Source: Spirosoma sp. (lineage in GTDB: Bacteria; Bacteroidota; Bacteroidia; Cytophagales; Spirosomataceae). From it: a stretch of DNA of 64,000 nt. The translations under genes and the position numbers were made by a program. The DNA lies in contig NZ_JAPLET010000022.1 of NCBI RefSeq assembly GCF_026391055.1, positions 434,001-498,000 on the forward strand, given 5' to 3'. Shown in pieces: positions 7,576 to 15,692 of this stretch (positions within the stretch are counted from its first letter, which is position 1; every line of letters starts with the position of its first letter). The notes beneath the pieces are model-generated. The model was not told the origin of the DNA, did not search any database, and worked only from the letters and a program-made list of their open reading frames with translations.

Positions 7576-8811
7576 TCACTCTATAAATGTCAACTTATTG
7601 GATCGGATCGGGATTTGCCGGAGCCAAAGCAGCAACACGCCAACCCATAGGCCAATAGACAATGTCAGCAGCCATTCGCCCAGGTCAGGAACATAACTGC
7701 CTGCCTGTTGACAGATTGAGTCAGCCACCAGGGCAATCTCTGTCAGGGCAAAAAACAGCGTGATCATGGTTATCGCTGGACCCGAACGCTGGATATGTTG
7801 CTGCTGAAGTGCCCAGGCCAGTAGAAAAAACGTAATGATTCCGATAAACACCAGATGCAGGTAGGCAATTACCAGATTACGCTGCGTATAGGCCAATAGG
7901 GTAGCCCAGGGCAATGCCGACAGGAGTTGTAGCAACAGCTTTAGACCAAAACTCAGAAAAGCCAGTCTGGCAAACGCGTAAGCCTGTGGTTTAAGATGGT
8001 GAGTTAAGGCAGCCCGGTTTTGCCAGAGCCACCAAAGGAACCAGCCTCCGGCTCCCGCTTGCAGTAGTGCTGCTATACCCCCCACCAGCCATACCCAAAC
8101 CGGAGGCTCAGTCCATAAGGCCGATAACGCCAGTGTCCCGAAGGCCGACAGCGATAGCACCAGGACGAAAAGGTTGCCGTTCTGCGCTGTTGGCATCAAC
8201 TGCCAGTTTTCAAGCCAACGAAACAGCAAGGCAAGACTGCCAAATACAAACCAGCCATTGTAAAGAAAATGCAGGTAGAAATAAATGGATAACGGGTACC
8301 AGATCGTTTCCTGCATGTGTCGGGCTTTGAGAATACCCACCGCGTAGGGACCAAGGGTCGACAAGACCAGGAAGAACAGCCCCCAACGGACAAACGTGGC
8401 CGACAGGCTTTTGATAGAACGAAGGCCTTGCCATAGGCACCAGACCATGTAATAGGAAACGAAAACATGTGACGTCGACGCCATAATTGACCCGGTGGCA
8501 TACCCCTGGATGGGAAAAAATAAGAGCATACCGAGGATGGATGCCTGGAAGCCCAACCAGATTCTGCGATAGTCGGATGCCCGTGCCCCCGGCCCGAACG
8601 CAGATACCAGTGCCAAAAACAGCCCGTTGAACGCCCAGCCCAGCATCACTACATGGGAGTGAGCATGGAGCAAAAATGGATAAGTTAGCCCCTCCACCGG
8701 ATACACCAGCTGATAACGGATTATAACCCCAAGAACACCGGCTATAACCCACCAGCCCAACGCTGTCTTCCAGGCGTTGGGCAACAAGGGTGTGGTAGTA
8801 ATACGTTTCAT
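7576..8811 (-). CDS. Histidine-rich polytopic membrane protein, heme-copper-oxidase-subunit-I-like
   Basis: A 411-residue protein of about twelve hydrophobic segments. Start at 8811 is chosen because that ATG overlaps the stop of the upstream Rrf2 gene in a 4-nt ATGA junction, and longer starts add a non-hydrophobic tail antisense to other signals. Histidines lie inside several helices: HAHSHVVMLGWAFNG (His49, 51, 53), STSHVFVSYYMVW, YFYLHFLYNGWFVFG and IAYLHLVFIGIITF. This pattern is like heme-ligating helices of nitric-oxide reductase or oxidase subunit I, though the full copper-site motif is not evident. Its coupling to an Rrf2 regulator and proximity to RIC and NnrS-like genes suggests a role in nitric-oxide handling. 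That is inference. Confidence 0.75.
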   Translation of the reverse strand: MKRITTTPLLPNAWKTALGWWVIAGVLGVIIRYQLVYPVEGLTYPFLLHAHSHVVMLGWAFNGLFLALVSAFGPGARASDYRRIWLGFQASILGMLLFFPIQGYATGSIMASTSHVFVSYYMVWCLWQGLRSIKSLSATFVRWGLFFLVLSTLGPYAVGILKARHMQETIWYPLSIYFYLHFLYNGWFVFGSLALLFRWLENWQLMPTAQNGNLFVLVLSLSAFGTLALSALWTEPPVWVWLVGGIAALLQAGAGGWFLWWLWQNRAALTHHLKPQAYAFARLAFLSFGLKLLLQLLSALPWATLLAYTQRNLVIAYLHLVFIGIITFFLLAWALQQQHIQRSGPAITMITLFFALTEIALVADSICQQAGSYVPDLGEWLLTLSIGLWVGVLLLWLRQIPIRSNKLTFIE

Positions 8812-9269
8812 GGATACTCCGTTGAGGATAAAACAGGTAATCGCGTCAACACTGATAAGCCCCCTTCTACATCCGTGACCATATCCTGCACCGTCAGCGT
8901 TTCGAGAGAATGCCGGAGCGAATCGCGGAAACCAACCACATGATGATGCAGGGGGCAGGGTGTTTCGCTGTTGCATTCGGGCATACCCAGAAAGCACCGG
9001 CGAAACATACCCAAGCCATCAATAGCGTCCACCACGTCGATGATGGGCGTCGCGAGGGTTCGTTCGTTCGTGAAAAACCCCCCATTCGGCCCTTTGGTGG
9101 AGCTAATGATTTCCCGTCGAACAAGCCCCTGCATGATTTTGCCCAAAAACGGTTGCGGTACGTTCAGTTCAGCCGCCAGTTCATGAATGCCAACTTTGTT
9201 AACGGCGGTACTTTTCAGGGCCAGATAAGCCAGTCCCCGGATTGCATAGCCACTCGTTTTAGAAATCAT
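8808..9269 (-). CDS. Rrf2-family transcriptional regulator with cysteine cluster (NsrR/IscR-like)
   Basis: A 153-residue winged-helix regulator. The N-terminus MISKTSGYAIRGLAYLAL and the helix-turn-helix stretch IHELAAELNVPQPFLGKIMQ are classic Rrf2. Three cysteines in RRCFLGMPECNSETPCPLHH (Cys92, Cys99, Cys105) are placed where NsrR and IscR bind a [2Fe-2S] or [4Fe-4S] cluster; the spacing is CX6CX5C. It is translationally coupled to the membrane protein after it (ATGA overlap at 8808-8811) and lies beside an iron-sulfur repair gene. A nitric-oxide or redox-sensing repressor of this cluster is the likely role. Exact ligand specificity cannot be told. Confidence 0.88.
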   Translation of the reverse strand: MISKTSGYAIRGLAYLALKSTAVNKVGIHELAAELNVPQPFLGKIMQGLVRREIISSTKGPNGGFFTNERTLATPIIDVVDAIDGLGMFRRCFLGMPECNSETPCPLHHHVVGFRDSLRHSLETLTVQDMVTDVEGGLSVLTRLPVLSSTEYP

Positions 9270-9361
9270 AAACGTATTAGGTTGTTGTTCGACCTGTTGC
9301 TGAACCGCCAGCGTAAACTGTAGTCCAAATAAGCACCTTTAACCATAAAACCGTATCGACG

Positions 9362-10090
9362 CTAATTCTCAATAGCTATCGCCTTCGGAAACAGGATATT
9401 ATTTTCGAGGTGGATGTGCTGCATCAGATCGACTTCTAGTTCGGCCAATTTGGCCAGCATCAGGCGGTGTGAGTTGCAGGCATCCGCCGGGGGCGTGTAA
9501 TCGTTGGTAAATTCCCGAAGCTGAAACAACAGCGCCCCGGCATACTCATGTTCATGCTCCATGCAATCGACGGGTGCCTTGATGGATAAAGACCGTCCGG
9601 TCACTGGTGCCGCCGGATTACGTTTGGCAGCGGCAAGCTCTTTAATGATCGGGAAAAGCGCGATTTCCTCTTTCTGTAAATGGGATAGCAAATCGGCTTT
9701 TAAAGCCAGATAAGCCTGCTCGACCAGATGCAGGGTCGGGTATCGGCCGCCGTGTTTGGCGGCTACTTTCAAGACAAGTTCTTCAATGAACGGCAGGTTA
9801 TCGTAGAGGTACCCGTGGTGCACAGTTAACACATAATCGGCCAGAAAACCCAACTCCCATTCATCGAATTTTTCGGAAGACCGGCGTTCGTCGGCCGGGA
9901 GCTTATGTAAAGCGTCCAGGACTTCCTTTAAGGGTACGTCGGCTCGTACGCAGGCTTCGAACAGGGTACGTTTGCCATTGCAGCAAAAATCGATGCCAAA
10001 TCGTTTAAATACTTCAGCCGTCCGAATGTCGTCGGCAACTATTTCACCTACCGTCCGGGCAGGTGTCTCAAAATCAAAAGCCATACTCAT
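9362..10090 (-). CDS. Iron-sulfur cluster repair di-iron protein (ScdA/YtfE/RIC family)
   Basis: A 242-residue protein with the N-terminal ScdA domain (TVGEIVADDIRTAEVFKRFG then IDFCCNGKRTL with Cys36-Cys37) and a C-terminal hemerythrin-like domain whose histidine-bearing helices include VLTVHHGYL, LLSHLQKEEIALFP, MEHEHEYAG and LMQHIHLENNILFP. RIC proteins hold a di-iron centre and help restore Fe-S clusters damaged by nitric oxide or oxidation. The start at 10090 is taken because the ScdA domain begins there; an in-frame ATG farther up (10174) adds 28 residues unlike the family. It is divergent from the NnrS-like gene and lies upstream of, and on the same strand as, the Rrf2 gene. A TATCTTTA word (minus strand, 10138-10145) is a near match to a -7 box. 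Confidence 0.9.
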   Translation of the reverse strand: MSMAFDFETPARTVGEIVADDIRTAEVFKRFGIDFCCNGKRTLFEACVRADVPLKEVLDALHKLPADERRSSEKFDEWELGFLADYVLTVHHGYLYDNLPFIEELVLKVAAKHGGRYPTLHLVEQAYLALKADLLSHLQKEEIALFPIIKELAAAKRNPAAPVTGRSLSIKAPVDCMEHEHEYAGALLFQLREFTNDYTPPADACNSHRLMLAKLAELEVDLMQHIHLENNILFPKAIAIEN

Positions 10091-10188
10091 AGTATAATCA
10101 GTAAGAATGTTCACGGTGTGGCCCGCTAATTCCGATATAAAGATAACCGGGTCTTTTATTCTGGAGATTGACAAACAAAAGCCGCTTG

Positions 10189-10204
10189 CCTGATTTTTGT
10201 CAGG
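10189..10204. promoter_or_regulatory. Inverted repeat in the RIC/NnrS divergent promoter region
   Basis: CCTGA at 10189-10193 and its exact complement TCAGG at 10200-10204 flank a TTTTTG spacer, roughly midway between the divergent RIC and NnrS-like starts. It could be the binding site of the neighbouring Rrf2 protein or of a Crp/Fnr regulator. The arms are short, so this is a candidate only. Confidence 0.3.
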
Positions 10205-10226
10205 ATCCGGACCGGTGGAAGAAGCC

Positions 10227-10234
10227 TACTTTTG
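10227..10234 (+). promoter_or_regulatory. Candidate -7 box TACTTTTG just before the NnrS-like start
   Basis: TACTTTTG fits the Bacteroidota -7 consensus TAnnTTTG exactly. It ends only three bases before the first ATG (10238), so transcription would begin at or just after that codon. The message would be leaderless and may start translation at the next in-frame ATG, 10244. No clear -33 TTTG is seen at the usual distance. Confidence 0.35.
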
Positions 10235-10237
10235 CGT

Positions 10238-11338
10238 ATGGCTATGAAATCATCTTCGTTAGTTCCGGTTCTGATACCCTTTGCCATGCTCTCGCTGGTG
10301 CTGGCTGTTCTGACAGGATTGGTCCGGTTGGGTTGGGGTATTTCCGTGTCCGAAACGGCCGGACAGCACGGGGCACTTATGGTTGGTTCATTTTTAGGGA
10401 CCGTTATTCTGCTCGAACGGGCCGTCGTATTCAGAAATCGCCGGGCCTTACTGGCTCCCGCGCTGAATGGATTGAGCCTGCCGATGTTTCTGTTAGGATA
10501 CCCTTTTGTGGGGCTTTGGCTCCTGGTTGCGGGTAGTATGGGAATGGCCCTGATGGCTTACCTGTTTCTGGTTCGTTACCGGCAGGCTTACAATTACCTG
10601 CTGTTTGGGGGCAGTGTTTGTCTGGTGATCGGCCATGTGCTGGTGCTCAAAACCGGTTTTTATCCATTGGCCGTTCCCTGGTGGATCGCTTTCCTGCTCT
10701 TGACAATAGTTGCCGAACGGCTGGAACTGAGTCGTTTTTTGCCCATTAAACCCTGGCAGCGTTTGCTCTTGTGGGGCGCAGCCGGGCTATTTGTTGCTGG
10801 GATCGTGAAGCCCTTTCACGGATTTGGGCAGGCATTAATGGGCATTGGCATGATTGCCGTAGCTGTTTGGCTGATTCGGTTCGATATGGCGGTTAAGTCT
10901 CTCCGAAAAGCGGGTCAGCCGCGCTACAGCGGAACGATGTTGCTGCTGGGTTATGGCTGGCTGATGCTAAGCGGGTTATTGTTTGCCCTGCCGCCGGTAT
11001 TCCCGTTTGCCTATGATGCCAGCCTACATACGTTTTTTGCGGGCTTCGTCTTCTCCATGATTTTTGCGCATGCGCCCATCATTTTACCGGGTGTTCTGGG
11101 CCGGCAGGGTCTCTTTTACCACCCGATTTTGTACGTTGGAAGTATCGGTCAACTGCTTGGTCTGCTGGTTCGTGTCCTGGGCGACTGGCAAGGGAATATC
11201 GGCTGGCGGATGACGGGCGGGCTCATGCAGGGAGTCGCTGTGGGCGTCTTTCTGATCTGCATGCTGCCCATAGCCCTAAGAAGCATGGCAAAGGGTAACT
11301 CAATTAACAAATCTGCACTCTTGAAACAGGTATTCTGA
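10238..11338 (+). CDS. NnrS-like membrane protein
   Basis: A 366-residue protein with about twelve transmembrane helices. The segment SLHTFFAGFVFSMIFAHAPI near residue 260 carries the paired histidines placed as in NnrS-type proteins, which protect cells against nitric oxide and are thought to bind heme and copper. Other features are repeated PFAMLSLVLAVLTGLVRLG-type hydrophobic spans without a signal peptidase site. Start 10238 (ATG); a second ATG two codons later is also possible. It is divergently placed from the RIC gene, completing the nitrosative-stress cluster at 7.6-11.3 kb. Similarity to NnrS is moderate, so the family call is less secure than the membrane topology. Confidence 0.7.
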   Translation: MAMKSSSLVPVLIPFAMLSLVLAVLTGLVRLGWGISVSETAGQHGALMVGSFLGTVILLERAVVFRNRRALLAPALNGLSLPMFLLGYPFVGLWLLVAGSMGMALMAYLFLVRYRQAYNYLLFGGSVCLVIGHVLVLKTGFYPLAVPWWIAFLLLTIVAERLELSRFLPIKPWQRLLLWGAAGLFVAGIVKPFHGFGQALMGIGMIAVAVWLIRFDMAVKSLRKAGQPRYSGTMLLLGYGWLMLSGLLFALPPVFPFAYDASLHTFFAGFVFSMIFAHAPIILPGVLGRQGLFYHPILYVGSIGQLLGLLVRVLGDWQGNIGWRMTGGLMQGVAVGVFLICMLPIALRSMAKGNSINKSALLKQVF

Positions 11339-11469
11339 CGAACCGGTAAACGTTCGGGTTTTTTTTGGGTAACTGAGACATCGGCAAGATCGTAAATAGT
11401 TTCTTGGGTTCTCAAAGTAAAACAGGCCCTGTAGCGACTTTACGGTTTACTGATCATTGCTTATTCAAA

Positions 11470-13176
11470 ATGCCATTACGTTCAAGAGATTGGTTCGGCC
11501 GCACCGGAAAAGACGGCTTTATATATCGCGCCTGGATGAAAAATCAGGGTTTTCCGCATCATGAATTTGAAGGGAAACCCGTTATCGGCATCTGTAATAC
11601 CTGGTCGGAATTAACACCCTGCAACGCCCATTTTCGCGAACTGGCCGAAGCCATCAAACGAGGTGTATGGGAAGCGGGCGGCTTTCCGCTGGAGTTTCCG
11701 GTTATGTCGCTGGGTGAATGCCAGATCAAACCTACGGCCATGCTGTTCCGAAATCTGGCCAGTATGGACGTAGAAGAAAGCATTCGGGGTAACTCCATCG
11801 ACGGCGTTATCCTGATGTGCGGCTGCGATAAAACAACGCCATCGCTGGTGATGGGAGCCTGTAGTGTCGATATTCCGACGATGGTGGTGTCGGGTGGGCC
11901 GATGCTGGCCGGCCGTTTTCAGGGCCGGAAGATCGGGACAAGTGATCTTTGGCGTTTTGCCGAATCGTATAAGATGGGCGAGATGAGCCAGGCCGAGTTC
12001 GTGGCCGCCGAAGCGAGTATGGCCCGCAGTCAGGGCCACTGCGCCGTGATGGGAACAGCCAGTACCATGGCGGCTATGGTTGAATCGCTTGGATTGTCTT
12101 TGCCGGATAACGCTACTATTCCGGCTGCCGATTCGCGCCGTAAAGTGCTGGCTCATATGACAGGTGTTCGGATGGTTGAACTGGTGAAGGAGGGAATTAC
12201 ACCAAAGCAGATTCTGACCCGGCAGGCCTTCGAAAATGCGATTATGGTCAATGCGGCTTTGGGCGGATCAACGAACTTCATCCTGCACCTGACGGCCATT
12301 GCCGGACGGGTTGGTGTCGATTTATCACTCGATGATTTTGATACATTGTCGGCAAAAATTCCCCTGCTGGCTAACCTGCAACCCTCGGGTGAGCACTTTG
12401 TCGAGGATTTGTTTTATGCCGGTGGTCTGCCCGCCATCATTCGCGAACTACGGAATGTACTGAACAACGATGCTCTAACGGTTAATGGAAAGTCGATTGG
12501 TGATAACTGTGCCGAAGCCAAATGTTATGATCCGGCCGTCATTGCGTCGGTCGATCAACCGTTCAAGCCGGAGTCGGGCGTAGCCGTTCTGCGGGGTAAC
12601 CTTTGCCAGAATGGAGCCGTTATAAAACCTTCGGCAGCAACCCCCGCCCTGATGCAGCATACGGGCCGGGCCGTTGTATTTGAGGATATCGACGATTACA
12701 AAGCCCGCATCGACGATCCGAATCTGGATGTCGACCCTAGCTGTGTGCTTGTCCTGAAAAATGTGGGACCAAGGGGGTATCCGGGCATGCCCGAAGTTGG
12801 CAATATGCAGCTACCCGCCAAAATTCTGGCACAGGGTGTCCATGACATGGTACGGATCTCGGACGGGCGCATGAGTGGTACCGGTTTTGGTACCGTGGTG
12901 CTGCACGTTTCGCCGGAGTCGGCCGTGGGAGGTAATCTGGCGTTGGTGCAAAACGGCGACCTGATTACCCTTGATGTGGACAACCGGAGTTTACACCTGC
13001 ATGTATCGGATCAGGAACTTGCGGGTCGACTGGTGCATTTTAAGCCCGTCGATTTAGGATACGACCGAGGGTACGTCAATCTGTATATCCGACATGTGAC
13101 CCAGGCCCATGAAGGTGCCGACTTTGATTTTCTGCGGGGTGCTTCGGGCAGTGAGGTGAAGCGCGATTCGCACTAA
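11470..13176 (+). CDS. IlvD/Edd-family sugar-acid dehydratase
   Basis: A 568-residue Fe-S dehydratase. The cluster cysteines appear to be Cys51 (TWSELTPCNAHF), Cys119 (MCGCDKTTPS) and Cys191 (SQGHCAVMGTAS); this spacing and the NTWSELTPCNAHFRELAEAI block match L-arabinonate/xylonate-type dehydratases more than dihydroxy-acid dehydratase of branched-chain synthesis. The C-terminal swivelling domain includes GPRGYPGMPEVGNM and RISDGRMSGTGFGTVVLHVS. Such enzymes turn aldonic acids into 2-keto-3-deoxy acids. Start at ATG 11470; a TTG 66 nt earlier is not needed. With the PQQ-type sugar dehydrogenase and the SDR downstream it suggests an oxidative, non-phosphorylated sugar route, though these genes are not tightly joined. 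Confidence 0.9.
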   Translation: MPLRSRDWFGRTGKDGFIYRAWMKNQGFPHHEFEGKPVIGICNTWSELTPCNAHFRELAEAIKRGVWEAGGFPLEFPVMSLGECQIKPTAMLFRNLASMDVEESIRGNSIDGVILMCGCDKTTPSLVMGACSVDIPTMVVSGGPMLAGRFQGRKIGTSDLWRFAESYKMGEMSQAEFVAAEASMARSQGHCAVMGTASTMAAMVESLGLSLPDNATIPAADSRRKVLAHMTGVRMVELVKEGITPKQILTRQAFENAIMVNAALGGSTNFILHLTAIAGRVGVDLSLDDFDTLSAKIPLLANLQPSGEHFVEDLFYAGGLPAIIRELRNVLNNDALTVNGKSIGDNCAEAKCYDPAVIASVDQPFKPESGVAVLRGNLCQNGAVIKPSAATPALMQHTGRAVVFEDIDDYKARIDDPNLDVDPSCVLVLKNVGPRGYPGMPEVGNMQLPAKILAQGVHDMVRISDGRMSGTGFGTVVLHVSPESAVGGNLALVQNGDLITLDVDNRSLHLHVSDQELAGRLVHFKPVDLGYDRGYVNLYIRHVTQAHEGADFDFLRGASGSEVKRDSH

Positions 13177-13194
13177 TATACTACCGGCCAAAGC

Positions 13195-13256
13195 AGGCCA
13201 TTTACTAAGAAACAGACCTGTAGTTATGCCTGAATGGCCTAGCGACAGGTCTGTTT
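13195..13256 (+). terminator. Terminator-like hairpin interleaved with a second inverted repeat
   Basis: Beginning 18 nt after the dehydratase stop, AAACAGACCTGT (13210-13221) pairs perfectly with ACAGGTCTGTTT (13245-13256), 12 bp, followed by TTGTTC. A second perfect pair, AGGCCATT (13195-13202) with AATGGCCT (13233-13240), is interleaved: its right arm lies inside the first hairpin's loop. The order is A-B-A'-B', which is an H-type pseudoknot topology or two competing stems. Confidence 0.7.
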
Positions 13257-13417
13257 GTTCTAGTCAGGTTTGTACGGGAAACCGACTGTTTAATTACGTA
13301 TTCTCCCAATCTTGGAAATCGATATTAGTATATACTATTAGTTTAAATGTATTATTGAAAGTGGCTAAATGGTACTATTATTGTGGTAACTTCTAATAAA
13401 CCGCACAACTTGACTCC

Positions 13418-14746
13418 GTGATCCGCTATTTGTCCCTCCTTCTGGTTAGCTGTTCGACATTGCTGGCGCAGACACCCAAGCTTACATTAGAGTTGATCAC
13501 CTCGGGTTTCTATCGACCCTGTGATGTTGCTGTAGTAAGTGATACTAAATTTCTGGTTGCGCAGACTGATGGTAAGATCAAACTGGTAAAGAATGGGCAG
13601 CTTACAACCTTTCTGGACATTGGCAGCAAGATAGACGATCCCGATTGGGGAGGTATTTTCGGATTTACCCTGCATCCACAATACGAAACAAATGGGTATA
13701 TCTACGTTCACTATTCCCGGAAAGGCGACATGGCCTCATTGATCGCCCGTTTTACGAGGAACAGTGCGAATCCGGATGTGGCTGATTTGAGTTCGGAAGT
13801 TAGTATTCTCACGATTCCTTACCCAAACGGAGGGCACCGGTCAGGCCGGGTTGGATTCGGGCCGGATGGGTATCTCTATATCACAACGGGCGACTCTTCG
13901 CCGGGTGCCCGCAATTCAATTGGAGACCCGGCTAAACTGGCGCAAAATCTCACCGACCTACACGGTAAACTGCTTAGGATTGATGTAAACGGTGGCTTTC
14001 CATATGCTATACCCCCCACCAATCCATTTGCTAGTCCGGCGGATGGTGTGCCCGACGAATTGTATGCACTGGGTCTTCGTAATCCCTGGCGTTGGAGTTT
14101 TGACCGGCAAACAGGCGATTTCTGGCTGGGTGATGTCGGTCAGGATGACTGGGAGGAATTAAATTTTACCAGTGCCAATGCACCCGCCCCGCAGAACTAT
14201 GGCTGGCCCTGTTATGAAGGGAGTCATGCCTATAACACAACCTGCCCACCGGGCAGCACGTACCATATGCCCTTGCTGGATTATGCAGGGTATAGCTCGG
14301 GTAAAGATGCCAGTATAACGGGAGGCTTCGTTTACCGGGGAAGTAAATATCCTGCTTTAAGGGGCTGGTACGTCTATGCCGATTATGCACGAGGTACTTA
14401 CTGGACTCTGAAGCGGGAAACGAACGGCATGTTTCAAAACACGCAACAGTCTATTCCTATCTCATCAAGTCCTGTATCCTTTGGCGAAGGGCCGGATGGC
14501 GAGCTGTATGTAGTCTCGCTGCTGGATGGTAAACTCTACAGAATCAATGTGTATACTATTCAGAGTGTACAAAACGGCAACTGGAACAGCCCTTCAACCT
14601 GGAATTGCAACTGTGTTCCTACGTCGGCCGACGTAGTGACGGTCTCAACAGGCCATACGGTTACAATTAATCAGGCTTCATTGGCTAATCTGTTGATGCT
14701 GACGGGTAAAGTTCAGATTTCTTCCGGTGGCAAGTTAACTTTTTGA
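13418..14746 (+). CDS. PQQ-type glucose/sorbosone dehydrogenase, secreted
   Basis: A 442-residue protein with a signal peptide (IRYLSLLLVSCSTLLAQ) and a six-bladed propeller of the soluble sugar dehydrogenase/GSDH family. Signatures are FYRPCDVAVVSDTKFLVAQT, GIFGFTLHPQY, PNGGHRSGRVGFGPDGYLY with the catalytic His of this family, ALGLRNPWRWSFDRQTGDFW and GDVGQDDWEELN. The last 65 residues (NGNWNSPSTWNCNCVPTSAD and TGHTVTI) form a short beta-rich module like those found on Bacteroidota surface proteins; it ends without a recognisable sorting signal. The start is GTG at 13418, the only codon that gives an intact signal peptide. It likely oxidises sugars in the periplasm using PQQ, though many homologues have untested activity. 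Confidence 0.85.
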   Translation: MIRYLSLLLVSCSTLLAQTPKLTLELITSGFYRPCDVAVVSDTKFLVAQTDGKIKLVKNGQLTTFLDIGSKIDDPDWGGIFGFTLHPQYETNGYIYVHYSRKGDMASLIARFTRNSANPDVADLSSEVSILTIPYPNGGHRSGRVGFGPDGYLYITTGDSSPGARNSIGDPAKLAQNLTDLHGKLLRIDVNGGFPYAIPPTNPFASPADGVPDELYALGLRNPWRWSFDRQTGDFWLGDVGQDDWEELNFTSANAPAPQNYGWPCYEGSHAYNTTCPPGSTYHMPLLDYAGYSSGKDASITGGFVYRGSKYPALRGWYVYADYARGTYWTLKRETNGMFQNTQQSIPISSSPVSFGEGPDGELYVVSLLDGKLYRINVYTIQSVQNGNWNSPSTWNCNCVPTSADVVTVSTGHTVTINQASLANLLMLTGKVQISSGGKLTF

Positions 14747-14851
14747 CAACAAGTAGGGGAGACTAAGCAGTAAAAGCCTAAAAAATGGGCTTCTACCAGA
14801 AAGCAGATAAATTTAAGTCTGATCAAGCTGGTCGAAGGCTAACTCCATTTT

Positions 14852-15628
14852 ATGATTGATTTTAGGAAGCAAACGGTGCTAATCACCGGGGCCGGACAAG
14901 GTATTGGTTTCGCCATCGCGCGGGCGCTGGTTCAGCAGGGCGCTAATGTGGTGCTCAATGATTTTGATGAAACGCTGGCCCAAATGGCAGTCAATGCCAT
15001 TCTGAACGAGGAGTGGGCTGGGCCTAAAGGACACTGTATTGCCTGCTCTGGCGATGCCTCTGATGTTACGTTTATTCAACAGCTGGTCGATACAACCGTC
15101 AGCGCGTTCGGGGGGGTGGATATTGCCATTGCCAATGCGGGCATTACTATTTTTGGTGACATTTTCACGACTACACCCGATGCATTTCAAAAAATAGTCG
15201 ACCTCAATTTACGGGGCAGCTTTTTCCTGGCGCAGCTTTCCGCTAAACAGATGCGCGGGCAAGGCCGGGGTGGGAGCGTCCTGTTTATGTCGTCGGTAGT
15301 GGGGCATCAGGCGCATCCGGGTCTGCCCGTCTACAGCATGACCAAGGCGGGGCTTGAGATGCTGGCGAAGCAACTGGTTATTGACTTTTCGCCCTTGGGT
15401 ATAACCGTCAATGCCATTGCGCCAGGCGCGACTCTAACCGAACGAACGCTCGATGATCCAACTTATATCCCGATCTGGTCGCGCATTACACCGATGGGGC
15501 GTCCGGCTACGGTAGACGATATTACCAATGCGGCCTTATTTCTGGTATCGCCCGCATCCCGGCACATCACCGGTCAGAGCCTGGTGGTCGATGGGGGATG
15601 GACAAGCATCAGCCCTCCACCGGTTTAA
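14852..15628 (+). CDS. SDR-family oxidoreductase
   Basis: A 258-residue short-chain dehydrogenase/reductase. The nucleotide-binding motif is TGAGQGIG near residue 12, the structural motif IANAGIT near residue 90, the catalytic Ser in VLFMSSVVG and YSMTK with Tyr and Lys near residue 165. The C-terminus (FLVSPASRHITGQSLVVDGG) is typical of classical SDRs close to glucose dehydrogenase and 3-oxoacyl reductases. Substrate is unknown. It follows the sugar dehydrogenase by 105 nt, and convergent transcription with the EamA gene ends in the palindrome at 15637-15688. Confidence 0.88.
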   Translation: MIDFRKQTVLITGAGQGIGFAIARALVQQGANVVLNDFDETLAQMAVNAILNEEWAGPKGHCIACSGDASDVTFIQQLVDTTVSAFGGVDIAIANAGITIFGDIFTTTPDAFQKIVDLNLRGSFFLAQLSAKQMRGQGRGGSVLFMSSVVGHQAHPGLPVYSMTKAGLEMLAKQLVIDFSPLGITVNAIAPGATLTERTLDDPTYIPIWSRITPMGRPATVDDITNAALFLVSPASRHITGQSLVVDGGWTSISPPPV

Positions 15629-15636
15629 TGTTGAAG

Positions 15637-15688
15637 GAGTGAATGATAGAATGAGTGAATAAAACTTGCGTTAGCTATTCACTCATTC
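15637..15688. repeat. Gene-end palindrome, copy 1 of a 25-nt dispersed repeat
   Basis: GAATGAGTGAATA (15649-15661) pairs exactly with TATTCACTCATTC (15676-15688), forming a 13-bp hairpin between the convergent SDR and EamA genes. The 25-nt block 15637-15661, beginning GAGTGAATGATAGAATGAGT, is repeated without mismatch on the other strand at 25195-25219. It probably serves as a bidirectional terminator. Confidence 0.75.
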
Positions 15689-15692
15689 AACA

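Noticed and set aside
10168-10536. 122-codon frame overlapping the NnrS-like start
   Set aside because: It is an out-of-frame shadow of a clear membrane protein gene.
13418-14746. The sugar dehydrogenase as a truncated gene because its last module ends abruptly
   Set aside because: The propeller is complete and the stop codon is followed by ordinary intergenic sequence; no continuation was seen in other frames.
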